NCBI RefSeq assembly: GCF_028285715.1
Contig: NZ_JANQOO010000003.1
Span: forward strand, 1-64,000
Source: Ulvibacterium sp.
Lineage (GTDB): Bacteria > Bacteroidota > Bacteroidia > Flavobacteriales > Flavobacteriaceae
Length of the DNA stretch: 64,000 bases
Reading direction: 5' to 3'
Part shown: piece by piece, positions 1 to 8,455 of the stretch
How positions within the stretch are numbered: position 1 is the stretch's first letter
Layout of the letters: every line of letters begins with the position of its first letter
The notes under the pieces: generated by a model
Seen by the model: the letters and a program-made list of their open reading frames with translations, nothing else
The model's database searches: none
What the model was told of the DNA's origin: nothing
Translations under genes and position numbers: made by a program

Positions 1-1929
1 GGTACCCCTGCCAATTCCCTTTTCGAGGACGTAGGGCTTGATGTTGACGTGACCGCATTGTCCGGTGATGGCAGTATCACTTCACCGAATAGCACCATAA
101 CGCTAACAGGCACACCGGCGAACTCCTTGTTGGAGAATGTAGGACTTGATGTGGACGTGACCGCGTTATCCGGTGACGGCAGTATCACTTCCCCAAATAG
201 CACCATAACATTAACGGGAACACCTGCCAACTCCTTGTTGGAGAATGTAGGATTGGATGTGGACGTGACGGCACTGACGGGCGACGGATCTATCACTTCC
301 CCTAACGGAACGGTTACCTTGGGCGGTACGCCGGCCAATTCATTGTTGGAGAACGTTACCTTGGACGTGAACGAATCCGCCTTGACCGATGGTAGCATCA
401 CCTCTCCGAACAGCACGATAACCCTTACCGGTACCCCTGCGAATTCCCTCTTTGAGGATGTAGGATTGGACGTTGACGTGACCGCATTGTCCGGTGACGG
501 CAGTATCACTTCACCGAATAGCACCATAACACTAACAGGCACTCCGGCGAACTCCTTATTGGAAGATGTAGGCCTCGATGTAGATGTGACCGCATTATCG
601 GGAGATGGTAGTATTACCTCGCCCAACGGTACGGTGACCTTGGGCGGTACTCCGGCCAACTCATTGTTGGAGGATGTCACCCTTGATGTGGACGTCAGCG
701 CATTGTCCGGTGACGGCAGTATCACATCCCCAAATAGCACCATAACGCTAACAGGCACCCCGGCAAACTCCTTGTTGGAGAATGTAGGACTTGATGTGGA
801 CGTTACGGCACTGACGGGCGACGGATCGATTACCTCACCTAACGGTACGGTGACCTTGGGCGGTACTCCGGCCAACTCATTGTTGGAGAACGTTACCTTG
901 GACGTAAACGAATCCGCCTTGGCCGATGGCAGTGTGACCTCCCCGAACAGCACCATAACCCTTACGGGTACCCCTGCCAATTCCCTCTTCGAGGACGTAG
1001 GACTTGACGTTGATGTGACCGCACTTACAGGAGATGGGTCGATAACTTCCCCAAATAGCACCATAACATTAACAGGCACCCCGGCGAACTCCTTGTTGGA
1101 GAACGTAGGCCTCGATGTGGACGTGACGGCACTGACGGGCGACGGATCTATCACTTCCCCTAACGGTACGGTGACCTTGGGCGGTACGCCGGCCAACTCA
1201 TTGTTGGAGGATGTCACCCTTGATGTGGACGAATCCGCCTTGGCCGATGGTAGCGTCACCTCCCCGAACAGCACGATAACCCTTACCGGTACCCCTGCCA
1301 ATTCCCTCTTCGAGGACGTAGGACTTGACGTTGATGTGACCGCATTATCGGGAGACGGTAGTATTACTTCCCCAAACGGTACCATTACCCTAACTGGTAC
1401 TCCTGCAAACTCATTATTGGAAAATGTTGGTCTTCAGGTAAATATTTCATCCGATACTGATAACGATTTGGGAATAGGTACGGACAATGGTCTATTTATA
1501 AATGAAACAGATGACCAAGTTGCTTCCGAGGTTGACTCGGACACCCCGGTCGATGTTGATGGAGATGGAAATACGGAGACGACAGTTGAGGATGTTATCC
1601 AAGATATAGCTCCGATCACATCAAAGGCTGCACGTATATTCTATCCACCGTCTATTGCAATAGATGCATCAGCTTTAGCCAACAACGTCACTATTAATCT
1701 GTATGATGAATATATAAATCAATTTGGAACACCAACCATGGCGAGTGCAGGAGCCCCGGCAGCCGTACCGACCTATGCAAATACGGAACTGTATTATTAT
1801 GTGACCTATGCCGATCCGGCCGTTCTAAATATAGATAGTATTAGCGCCACTGGAGTAATGCAATATGATGTAGTAGGAACGCCACCGGATTATAATAGTC
1901 TTATAAATGTGGTCTTCGTAGTTCGATAA
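1..1929 (+). CDS. Repeat-rich surface/secreted protein, 5'-truncated by the window edge
   Basis: The reading frame is open from base 1, so the true start lies outside the window; the internal GTG at 49 is not a real start. The visible part is 13 complete units of 35-36 residues, each containing GSITSPN and GTPANSLLE-type motifs, followed by a unique C-terminal part of about 160 residues (from base 1444) with an acidic stretch (DVDGDGNTE) and a hydrophobic beta-rich end containing ELYYYVTYAD. No T9SS C-terminal sorting domain is visible at the end. The gene stops 22 bp before the next one, which carries a type B sorting domain and is followed by a PorP/SprF gene, so a cell-surface or adhesin role is inferred from context. 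The signal peptide, if any, is out of view. The exact function is unknown. Confidence 0.85.
   Translation, partial: GTPANSLFEDVGLDVDVTALSGDGSITSPNSTITLTGTPANSLLENVGLDVDVTALSGDGSITSPNSTITLTGTPANSLLENVGLDVDVTALTGDGSITSPNGTVTLGGTPANSLLENVTLDVNESALTDGSITSPNSTITLTGTPANSLFEDVGLDVDVTALSGDGSITSPNSTITLTGTPANSLLEDVGLDVDVTALSGDGSITSPNGTVTLGGTPANSLLEDVTLDVDVSALSGDGSITSPNSTITLTGTPANSLLENVGLDVDVTALTGDGSITSPNGTVTLGGTPANSLLENVTLDVNESALADGSVTSPNSTITLTGTPANSLFEDVGLDVDVTALTGDGSITSPNSTITLTGTPANSLLENVGLDVDVTALTGDGSITSPNGTVTLGGTPANSLLEDVTLDVDESALADGSVTSPNSTITLTGTPANSLFEDVGLDVDVTALSGDGSITSPNGTITLTGTPANSLLENVGLQVNISSDTDNDLGIGTDNGLFINETDDQVASEVDSDTPVDVDGDGNTETTVEDVIQDIAPITSKAARIFYPPSIAIDASALANNVTINLYDEYINQFGTPTMASAGAPAAVPTYANTELYYYVTYADPAVLNIDSISATGVMQYDVVGTPPDYNSLINVVFVVR
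49..1443 (+). repeat. Coding tandem repeat: 13 units of 105/108 bp in a higher-order A-B-C pattern
   Basis: The 13 units fall into three classes. A has STITLTG and VGLDVD; B has GTVTLGG and VTLDV; C is one residue shorter (35), begins ESAL or follows DVN/DVD, and carries SLFEDVG. The order is A A B C A B A B C A B C A', which suggests duplication of an ABC block of 107 residues (321 bp). Copies differ at many synonymous positions (for example cataacgctaac versus cataacattaac), while the protein is nearly constant. A further partial unit covers bases 1-48. Confidence 0.9.
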
Positions 1930-1951
1930 ACCAAAAACTGCATTAATCGAT

Positions 1952-3961
1952 TTGATACGCCCCTGCACATACAAGATTATTTTCCTCGGTATGATTTTTA
2001 CCCTATTGGGAATGGGTGTATCCCATGCGCAGTTTTTGTTGCAAGCACCCAATAGTACCGATGAAAGTAACTATAGATGGTATGAGGCATCGGACACCAG
2101 TACGGTTCTAGGAACTGATTTCTTTTATGAAACTTCAACACCTGGGGTCTATTTTGCAACTTATGACGGTACGCTTTGTGGTTCCAATGCTACAGGGTAT
2201 TTTATTCTAACGGATTGTACGGCACCAGATAATCAAGTTACGCTGGATATTTCCGCTAACGTAAGCGGTAGTGCAACGGTAAGTTGGTCGCCGGCCGTAT
2301 CCGGAGATCCCTTGATGCCGGTAGTCACCGCTACCACTTCGGTGACTCGTTATACAGCAACACTGAACAAGGCGGGCAACTCCATTGCTTTACCCAATTT
2401 TACAGTAGTTTGCTTGCAACAGGCAGCTACTTTGGTAGATGATTTGGTTACTACCAATGAGGATGAATCTGTCATCGTGGATATCTATGCCAATGATTCC
2501 GATTTACCAACAGCGGGAAATTTGACTACCACAAATCCCGCGAATGGTACGGTGAATATTGATACAAATGGGACACCAAATGATCCAACGGATGATATTC
2601 TAACCTACATACCGGATCCAGATTACAATGGACCGGATTCTTTTGATTACACCGTTTGCAACACAACTGGAGATTGCAGTACAGCCACGGTAACTGTTGA
2701 TGTATTGCCCATTTTGGACGTTTTTGATGACTCCATTGCAACTACGGAGGACACTGCCATAGATATTGATATCCTGGCCAATGATAATGATTTGCCAACA
2801 ATAGGAACCTTGACCCTTACAAATCCCACGGATGGGATTGCGACCATTAATGATAATGCTACACCCAACAATCCTTCCGATGACAACGTTAGCTATATAC
2901 CAAATGCTGGTTTTATAGGAACGGACACGTTTACGTATACCCTTTGCGATAATTCTGGCAATTGCGATACCGCCACCATTACTGTGGTAGTCAATCCTAT
3001 GGGAGTTGATTTGGATAGTGATGACGATGGGATAGTAGATAGTTTTGAGGATTTGAATCTCGATGCGGATAACGACCCGTCCACGGACCCCACAGATTCG
3101 GACGGCGACGGATTCCCGGATTATCTGGATATCGATAGTGATAATGACGGTATTCCGGATAATGTAGAGGCACAAACAACTTCTGGCTATATTCCACCAA
3201 GTGGTACGGATACCAATGATAATGGGCTAGACGACGCATATGAAAGTGGTTCCCTAGGAATATTTCCAGTTGATACGGACGGAGACCTTCTTCCAGATTA
3301 CCTAGACGAGGATAGTGATGATGATAATGTGCCGGATAATATAGAGGGACATGATTACAATCAAGATGGAGTGCCAGATGTAACATTAATTGGTTCAGAT
3401 AAGGACGACGATGGCCTGGACGATGGCTATGAAGGTACTACTGCCATTGATTTGGACGTGAACGACGAAATTGATGATCCTTACAACGATTTACCGAATA
3501 CCGACGGCGATGATGAACCCGATTATAGGGATACGGATGACGACGGAGATGCTTTACGAACTGTAGAGGAGGATATGAACGGAGACGGCAACTATGCCAA
3601 TGATGATTCTGATGGTGATGGTACCCCAGATTATCTTGAACCTAACCGTGAGGATGATGAAGTGGAGGTGTTTAATGTAGTTACCCCTAACGGAGATGGC
3701 GTACACGATGTTCTTCAAATTAGTGGCTTGGAGAATTTCCCCAACAACACGATTAGAATCTATAACCGATGGGGAGTACAGGTCTATTCCACAAATAGCT
3801 ACAATACCCAAGGAAATGTTTTTGACGGTACGTCACAAGGGAGGGTCACCGTTGATGTAGACAATAAATTACCTGTAGGAACGTATTTCTATATACTGGA
3901 CTATGAGGATGATAACGGAAACCAGCAATCGCTTTCGGGCTATATATACATAAATAGATAA
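1952..3961 (+). CDS. Multidomain secreted protein with type B T9SS C-terminal domain
   Basis: About 669 residues. A hydrophobic signal segment ending near SHAQ is followed by a poorly characterised N-terminal region, then two cadherin-like/tandem-95 type repeats (about residues 163-350, each starting with a TxEDxxxxIDI motif and containing YxPxxxFxGxDxFxYT). Next is a long thrombospondin type 3-like Ca2+-binding region (about 350-568, many DSDxDGxPD motifs). The final 100 residues (VVTPNGDGVHDVL, IYNRWG, GTYFYIL) match the gliding-motility-associated C-terminal domain that targets proteins to the T9SS. The start is uncertain: TTG at 1952 gives a basic n-region to the signal peptide, while ATG at 1991 leaves a short signal with no positive charge. 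It lies 22 bp after the repeat protein and 2 bp before the PorP/SprF gene, so one operon is likely. Confidence 0.88.
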   Translation: MIRPCTYKIIFLGMIFTLLGMGVSHAQFLLQAPNSTDESNYRWYEASDTSTVLGTDFFYETSTPGVYFATYDGTLCGSNATGYFILTDCTAPDNQVTLDISANVSGSATVSWSPAVSGDPLMPVVTATTSVTRYTATLNKAGNSIALPNFTVVCLQQAATLVDDLVTTNEDESVIVDIYANDSDLPTAGNLTTTNPANGTVNIDTNGTPNDPTDDILTYIPDPDYNGPDSFDYTVCNTTGDCSTATVTVDVLPILDVFDDSIATTEDTAIDIDILANDNDLPTIGTLTLTNPTDGIATINDNATPNNPSDDNVSYIPNAGFIGTDTFTYTLCDNSGNCDTATITVVVNPMGVDLDSDDDGIVDSFEDLNLDADNDPSTDPTDSDGDGFPDYLDIDSDNDGIPDNVEAQTTSGYIPPSGTDTNDNGLDDAYESGSLGIFPVDTDGDLLPDYLDEDSDDDNVPDNIEGHDYNQDGVPDVTLIGSDKDDDGLDDGYEGTTAIDLDVNDEIDDPYNDLPNTDGDDEPDYRDTDDDGDALRTVEEDMNGDGNYANDDSDGDGTPDYLEPNREDDEVEVFNVVTPNGDGVHDVLQISGLENFPNNTIRIYNRWGVQVYSTNSYNTQGNVFDGTSQGRVTVDVDNKLPVGTYFYILDYEDDNGNQQSLSGYIYINR

Positions 3962-3963
3962 AG

Positions 3964-4917
3964 ATGCTAAAATTCGCCCAACATACAATTTCGATCAGAT
4001 GGATAGTTTTTCCTATGCTCATTTTGGTTTTGTTGATCGCGAATTCGATGTATTCACAGCAAGATGCCCAATATACCCAATATATGTATAACACGGTGAG
4101 CGTAAATCCCGGGTATGCAGGATCAAGGGGGCATATTAGTGTTGCGGCGCTACACCGGTCACAATGGGTTGGCTTGGATGGTGCTCCCAAGACCCAAACC
4201 TTCAACATTCACTCTCCTATTGGATATCGGGGGGTTGGAATGGGACTTTCCATAGTCAACGATCAAATAGGCCCCACTTCGGAGACAAACTTTGACGTAG
4301 ACTTTTCGTATACCATTTATACATCCGTTGAAGGCAGGTTAAGCTTTGGACTAAAAGCCGGTGCCAATCTTTTGGACGTTCGTTTTTCCGAACTCAATCA
4401 ATTTGCTCCAGATCAGACTTTACAACAAAATATAGATAATCGGCTTAGCCCGAATATCGGAGCTGGGGTCTATTATCATACCAATAGATTTTATGCAGGA
4501 TTGTCCGTTCCCAGATTTTTGGAAACCTCCCATTTTGATGAGTCCTCCCTTTCAACAGCTAAGGAACAGATGAACTTCTATTTTATAACGGGCTATGTAT
4601 GGGATGTAAACCCATTTTTAAAGTTTAAGCCAGCATTACTGACCAAAGTGACCCAGGGGGCACCACTGCAAGTTGATATCTCCGCCAACTTCATGATGAG
4701 CGAAAAGTTTATTCTTGGAGGTGCATATCGATGGGATGCGGCCTTTAGTGGAATGGCGGGATTTCAAATATCCAATAAATTTCTTATAGGCATCGCCTAT
4801 GACAAGGAGACCACGGAATTGGGTAGCGCAAGGTTCAATGATGGCTCGTTTGAGGTAATACTTCGATACGATTTTATAACTACCAAAGGCAACTTAAAAT
4901 CGCCAAGGTTCTTCTAA
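3964..4917 (+). CDS. PorP/SprF family type IX secretion membrane protein
   Basis: A 317-residue outer-membrane beta-barrel. The N-terminal signal segment is followed by DAQYTQYMYNT and VNPGYAGSRG, the hallmark start of the PorP/SprF family. Known members work with T9SS substrates carrying type B C-terminal domains, and are usually encoded next to them, as here. The ATG lies 2 bp after the stop codon of the sorting-domain protein, which implies translational coupling. It probably helps to export or anchor that specific neighbour; the pairing is inferred from adjacency. Confidence 0.93.
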   Translation: MLKFAQHTISIRWIVFPMLILVLLIANSMYSQQDAQYTQYMYNTVSVNPGYAGSRGHISVAALHRSQWVGLDGAPKTQTFNIHSPIGYRGVGMGLSIVNDQIGPTSETNFDVDFSYTIYTSVEGRLSFGLKAGANLLDVRFSELNQFAPDQTLQQNIDNRLSPNIGAGVYYHTNRFYAGLSVPRFLETSHFDESSLSTAKEQMNFYFITGYVWDVNPFLKFKPALLTKVTQGAPLQVDISANFMMSEKFILGGAYRWDAAFSGMAGFQISNKFLIGIAYDKETTELGSARFNDGSFEVILRYDFITTKGNLKSPRFF

Positions 4918-5012
4918 AGAAGAAGCCAATTCATATTAATTCAAATTCTTTCATCAATATTTTTTATAAGCGCCTTGACCCTAAAGTTGGCCAAAGGTCT
5001 TATTTTTACGAT

Positions 5013-5540
5013 ATGAAGGAAGAAGAGGTTATCTTAGTGAACGATCAAGATGAGCAGATAGGGACCATGCCTAAGATGGAAGCTCATGAAAAGGCCAAAC
5101 TTCATAGGGCCTTTTCTATTTTCATTATGAATGACGACGGCGAGACCATGCTTCAACAACGTGCTGCCAATAAATATCATTCACCTTTATTGTGGACCAA
5201 TACGTGTTGTAGCCACCAGCGCGTAGGTGAAACCAATACTCAAGCCGGAAAGCGTAGATTATTTGAAGAAATGGGCTTTGAAACGGAGTTGAAGGAACTT
5301 TTTTCATTCAAGTACAAGGCACCATTTGACAATGGTCTTACAGAGCATGAATTGGATCATGTAATGATGGGCAATTACAATGATGTTCCAATTATCAACA
5401 CGGAGGAAGTAGCGGATTGGAAATGGATGAAACCGGAATTGATCAAAAGGGATATCATGAATAACCCTCATCGTTATACGGTTTGGTTCAAGATTATTTT
5501 CGAGAGGTTTTATGAATATATCATCCGTGAAGATTCATAG
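5013..5540 (+). CDS. idi: Isopentenyl-diphosphate delta-isomerase, type I
   Basis: Interconverts isopentenyl and dimethylallyl diphosphate in the cytoplasm for isoprenoid synthesis. It is 175 residues, the usual length for the type I NUDIX-fold enzyme. The active-site cysteine is in TNTCCSHQR (C65/C66), the NUDIX helix contains RRLFEEMGF (81-89), and the acidic metal/catalytic site is at EHELDHV (111-117). A TATTTTTA box at 5001-5008 lies directly before the ATG, so the leader is very short. The next gene begins 2 bp after the stop, forming a compact run of metabolic genes. Confidence 0.95.
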   Translation: MKEEEVILVNDQDEQIGTMPKMEAHEKAKLHRAFSIFIMNDDGETMLQQRAANKYHSPLLWTNTCCSHQRVGETNTQAGKRRLFEEMGFETELKELFSFKYKAPFDNGLTEHELDHVMMGNYNDVPIINTEEVADWKWMKPELIKRDIMNNPHRYTVWFKIIFERFYEYIIREDS

Positions 5541-5542
5541 AA

Positions 5543-5950
5543 ATGGAGGTTAAAGTCAGTAGAAGGGCTCATTTTAATGCAGCGCACAGATTATTTCGCC
5601 AAGATTGGACAGAACAAAAGAACGATACGGTATTCGGAAAATGCAACAATCCGGAGTACCATGGGCATAACTATGAATTAATAGTGAGTGTTACCGGAGA
5701 AATAGATAAGGAAACGGGTTTCGTGATGGATATGAAGGTCTTAAAAGAGCTGATACGGGAAAAAGTGGAAAACGCCCTTGATCATAAAAACCTGAATACC
5801 CAGGTCCCCGAATTTAAGCATCTAAACCCAACTGCAGAGAACATCGCCGTGGTTATTTGGAATAGACTTAGGCCTCATATTGATCATAACAAAAGACTGG
5901 AGATTGTCTTGTATGAGACTCCTCGCAATTTTGTAACCTATTCCGGTTGA
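5543..5950 (+). CDS. 6-pyruvoyl-tetrahydropterin synthase / 6-carboxytetrahydropterin synthase family
   Basis: A 135-residue enzyme of the PTPS/QueD family, acting on dihydroneopterin triphosphate. The zinc ligands are seen as AAHRL (H15) and HGHNY (H40, H42). The catalytic cysteine is in FGKCNN (C34), and the late acidic/basic residues are in YETPRN. Family members make 6-carboxytetrahydropterin for queuosine (QueD) or tetrahydropterins. No queC or queE is in the window, so the branch cannot be decided here. The gene is packed between idi and the peroxiredoxin. Confidence 0.9.
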   Translation: MEVKVSRRAHFNAAHRLFRQDWTEQKNDTVFGKCNNPEYHGHNYELIVSVTGEIDKETGFVMDMKVLKELIREKVENALDHKNLNTQVPEFKHLNPTAENIAVVIWNRLRPHIDHNKRLEIVLYETPRNFVTYSG

Positions 5951-5952
5951 TT

Positions 5953-6414
5953 ATGGGATTAAAAGTTGGAGACACCGTTCCGGACTTTTCACTGCCGGAC
6001 CAAGAGGGAAAGACCTTCCATGTTAAGGATGTCTTAGGAAAGAAGACATTGGTCATTTATTTTTATCCTAAGGATAATACCCCCGGATGTATCGCAGAAG
6101 CTTGTTCTTTTAGAGACAGTTATGAACAGTTTGCCCAATTGGGGGCGGAGGTTATTGGAATAAGCTCGGACTCCGAAAAAATGCACCGTAAATTTGCATC
6201 AAAATATCGATTGCCATTTGTGCTATTGGCGGATACCCAAAAAAAGGTAAAACGACTTTTTAAGGTAGAAGACAATTTTTTTGGTATGCTCCCGGGAAGG
6301 GAAACCTATGTAGTGAACAAAGAAGGAAAAATTATCCTGGTTTTTAATAGTGTCAATGCATCAAGACATATGCAAAAGGCCTTAAAAGCCCTAAAAGCGG
6401 AAAGTAACGAATGA
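5953..6414 (+). CDS. Thioredoxin-dependent peroxiredoxin, BCP/PrxQ type
   Basis: Reduces peroxides using a thiol donor. From the ATG at 5953 it is 153 residues with a thioredoxin fold and the motif TPGCIAEACSFRD. C46 is the peroxidatic cysteine and C51 the resolving cysteine of the atypical 2-Cys PrxQ group. The in-frame TTG at 5947 overlaps the upstream stop codon and is less likely as the start. The stop overlaps the next gene's start (ATGA), so translation is coupled with the isomerase. Confidence 0.93.
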   Translation: MGLKVGDTVPDFSLPDQEGKTFHVKDVLGKKTLVIYFYPKDNTPGCIAEACSFRDSYEQFAQLGAEVIGISSDSEKMHRKFASKYRLPFVLLADTQKKVKRLFKVEDNFFGMLPGRETYVVNKEGKIILVFNSVNASRHMQKALKALKAESNE

Positions 6415-7379
6415 AATTCTATCCCTTAAAATTTGAGCCCATATTAAAGGAGAGGCTTTGGGGCGGTACCCGATTGAAAAAGGTATTGGAAAAATCCATA
6501 CCAAATGATATTACTGGTGAAAGCTGGGAGCTATCCGGGGTTTCCGGTGATGTTTCGAAAGTTGCCCAAGGCAAATTGGCGGGTATCTCCCTACAGCAAT
6601 TAATGGACAAACACCCTGTGGAATTACTTGGAGAAAGTGTTTTCGAGCGTTTTGGAAAGGAGTTTCCCATTCTTATAAAGTTTATTGATGCCCAACAAGA
6701 CCTTTCAATACAATTGCATCCCAATGATGACTTGGCGAAAAAACGCCATAACTCCTTTGGAAAGACCGAAATGTGGTATGTTATGGATGCAGAAAAGGAT
6801 GCCAGCCTTATTGTGGGGTTCAATCGAAATGTTACCAAGGAAGAATACATGGGTAGCCTTGAAAACAATACACTTTTGGAGTTGTTGAATTATGAAAAGG
6901 TTTCAGAGGGAGATACTTTTTTTATCAATACCGGAAAGATTCATGCTATCGGTGCAGGGGTATTGTTGGCGGAAATACAACAGACTTCGGATATTACCTA
7001 TCGTGTATTCGATTTTAATCGGAAGGACAAAAACGGAAATCTACGGGAGCTACATACAGATTTGGCCTTGGATGCCATAGATTATGAAAAAAGGGACGAT
7101 TTTAAAGTGGTTTACCCAACGGCGAAGGATACGATAAACCCTATGGTGGATTGTCCTTATTTTAAGACCAATTTTATCAACCTTTCCAAGAATATGGAGG
7201 AGGATTTATCCTTAAGGGATTCCTTTACCATCTACATGTGCGTGGATGGCTCGGTAGATATTGAGAACGAATTTGGTTCTACTTTGGTTAAAAAAGGAGA
7301 GACGGTCTTGATTGCGGCCAACTCTAATTTCGTTTCCCTAAGAACAAATGGCGTAAAACTTTTAGAGGTGACGATTTGA
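6411..7379 (+). CDS. manA: Class I mannose-6-phosphate isomerase
   Basis: Interconverts mannose-6-phosphate and fructose-6-phosphate. It is 322 residues, the short cupin-type form found in Bacteroidota and Firmicutes. Zinc-binding motifs are visible: QLHPND (H103), GKTEMWYV (E120), and a C-terminal cupin part with TGKIHAIGAG and EIQQTSDITYR. It starts within the stop codon of the peroxiredoxin gene. Conserved length and motifs make the family call strong; the substrate assignment is inferred. Confidence 0.92.
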   Translation: MKFYPLKFEPILKERLWGGTRLKKVLEKSIPNDITGESWELSGVSGDVSKVAQGKLAGISLQQLMDKHPVELLGESVFERFGKEFPILIKFIDAQQDLSIQLHPNDDLAKKRHNSFGKTEMWYVMDAEKDASLIVGFNRNVTKEEYMGSLENNTLLELLNYEKVSEGDTFFINTGKIHAIGAGVLLAEIQQTSDITYRVFDFNRKDKNGNLRELHTDLALDAIDYEKRDDFKVVYPTAKDTINPMVDCPYFKTNFINLSKNMEEDLSLRDSFTIYMCVDGSVDIENEFGSTLVKKGETVLIAANSNFVSLRTNGVKLLEVTI

Positions 7380-7419
7380 CCAAATTCAAAAACCTTATTT
7401 TAGCAAAAAAGAATCTGAA

Positions 7420-7692
7420 ATGGCAAGTATACGAGACTTAAAAAAGAACATCAACGATGTGTTGGGAGACATTATAGATGCAGTTTATATCGTTGAGGCC
7501 ACAAACGGCAACAAAGTATCAAAAGAGGGTGAGAAGATTATTGATGATGCTATAGTGACTTTTGATGATTTGATCTCCAAGGTAAATCAGAAGAAAGTGG
7601 AAAACAGGAAGGCCCATCTTAAAAAGGTCCGGGATGATTTGGAGAAAAAGGCCACTGCCCTAGTAAAAAAGGTTAATGCTCTTGGGGAATAG
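7420..7692 (+). CDS. Small conserved-type basic coiled-coil protein, unknown function
   Basis: 90 residues, highly charged, predicted almost entirely helical (LKKNINDVLGDII, KAHLKKVRDDLEKKATALVKK). No signal peptide, cysteine or catalytic motif is visible. It lies 40 bp after the isomerase on the same strand, with an A/T-rich TATTTTA box near 7396 that could be its own promoter. I do not recognise a characterised family. Confidence 0.75.
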   Translation: MASIRDLKKNINDVLGDIIDAVYIVEATNGNKVSKEGEKIIDDAIVTFDDLISKVNQKKVENRKAHLKKVRDDLEKKATALVKKVNALGE

Positions 7693-7700
7693 ATAAGTTG

Positions 7701-8411
7701 TCATTCCGTCTTTTTCAAATTGTCCAGATAATCCCTTAAGGCAATGCCATACTTGGCATTGGCCACCTCCGCAGCCAAAGAGCTGTAAATGGAATCCAAA
7801 TACTTAATATTGGCATCTGCCACTTCGGTAAGTGCAATATACGGGGCGATATGTGAATCTTTATTGTTCAACGCAAAATTGAGTGCAAAGGCATAACCTC
7901 TTTGTATGTTTTTATCGCTTAATCTTTGAACGGAATCCATTTGCAGTGAATCCAAAGGGTTTTCGGTGTTGGCAGCCAACTGCATAAATTCAAGATTTTT
8001 TGAATTAAAACGCGACATTACTTTACGGTATTCCTCTAATTTTTTTTGGGTCTCGGAACCTTCAACCTTGGCGTTAATGTCAAAAGTGTTCCATGAAGTG
8101 GTGATGCTGATTTGGCCGGGTTCCCCAAAAAAAGTAATTCGGTCGTTAATGTCGTTGTTATCTTTTTTGTTCAAGTATAGATAGAAAATTTCTGGACTTT
8201 CGATGTTGGTCTTAAAACTAAAGTTTCCATCACCGTCCACCACAAGGGAATCGATGGTCACCAATGTTGAATCCGGAATATGCTGCAAGAATAACGTTCC
8301 TTTTTTTAAGCCTTTTACATTTCCTGTGACGACCATGGTATTTTCATTACCATCATCTCCGCAAGAAACCAATAGCAGAAATGTTGAAATAAAAAGTAAT
8401 AAGTTTTTCAT
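7701..8411 (-). CDS. DUF4369 domain lipoprotein
   Basis: 236 residues with a lipoprotein signal (lipobox LLVSC, C17), so it is probably anchored to a periplasmic-facing membrane surface. Residues about 25-130 (VTGNVKGLKKGTLFLQ, IDSLVVDGDGNFSF) match DUF4369, the domain often placed before a thioredoxin/TlpA domain in Bacteroidota. Here no CxxC thioredoxin domain follows; the rest is a helical tail. The role is therefore unknown. The stop lies 8 bp from the convergent small helical gene. Confidence 0.85.
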   Translation of the reverse strand: MKNLLLFISTFLLLVSCGDDGNENTMVVTGNVKGLKKGTLFLQHIPDSTLVTIDSLVVDGDGNFSFKTNIESPEIFYLYLNKKDNNDINDRITFFGEPGQISITTSWNTFDINAKVEGSETQKKLEEYRKVMSRFNSKNLEFMQLAANTENPLDSLQMDSVQRLSDKNIQRGYAFALNFALNNKDSHIAPYIALTEVADANIKYLDSIYSSLAAEVANAKYGIALRDYLDNLKKTE

Positions 8412-8455
8412 ATCTGTTTTTTAACGGGGCAAATATCACTAAACTTTATTGAATT

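Noticed and set aside
1-1443. Possible CRISPR-like array because of regular repetition
   Set aside because: The repeats are contiguous, in frame, without unique spacers, and encode a conserved peptide.
2600-3175. A 191-codon minus-strand open frame across the thrombospondin-like region
   Set aside because: Its product is a low-complexity Ile/Val/Arg-rich sequence, as expected for the reverse strand of repeated GATGATGACGGT-type codons; the plus-strand frame has recognisable domains.
5947-5952. TTG at 5947 as start of the peroxiredoxin
   Set aside because: It overlaps the upstream stop codon and the ATG two codons later matches the usual N-terminus of the family.
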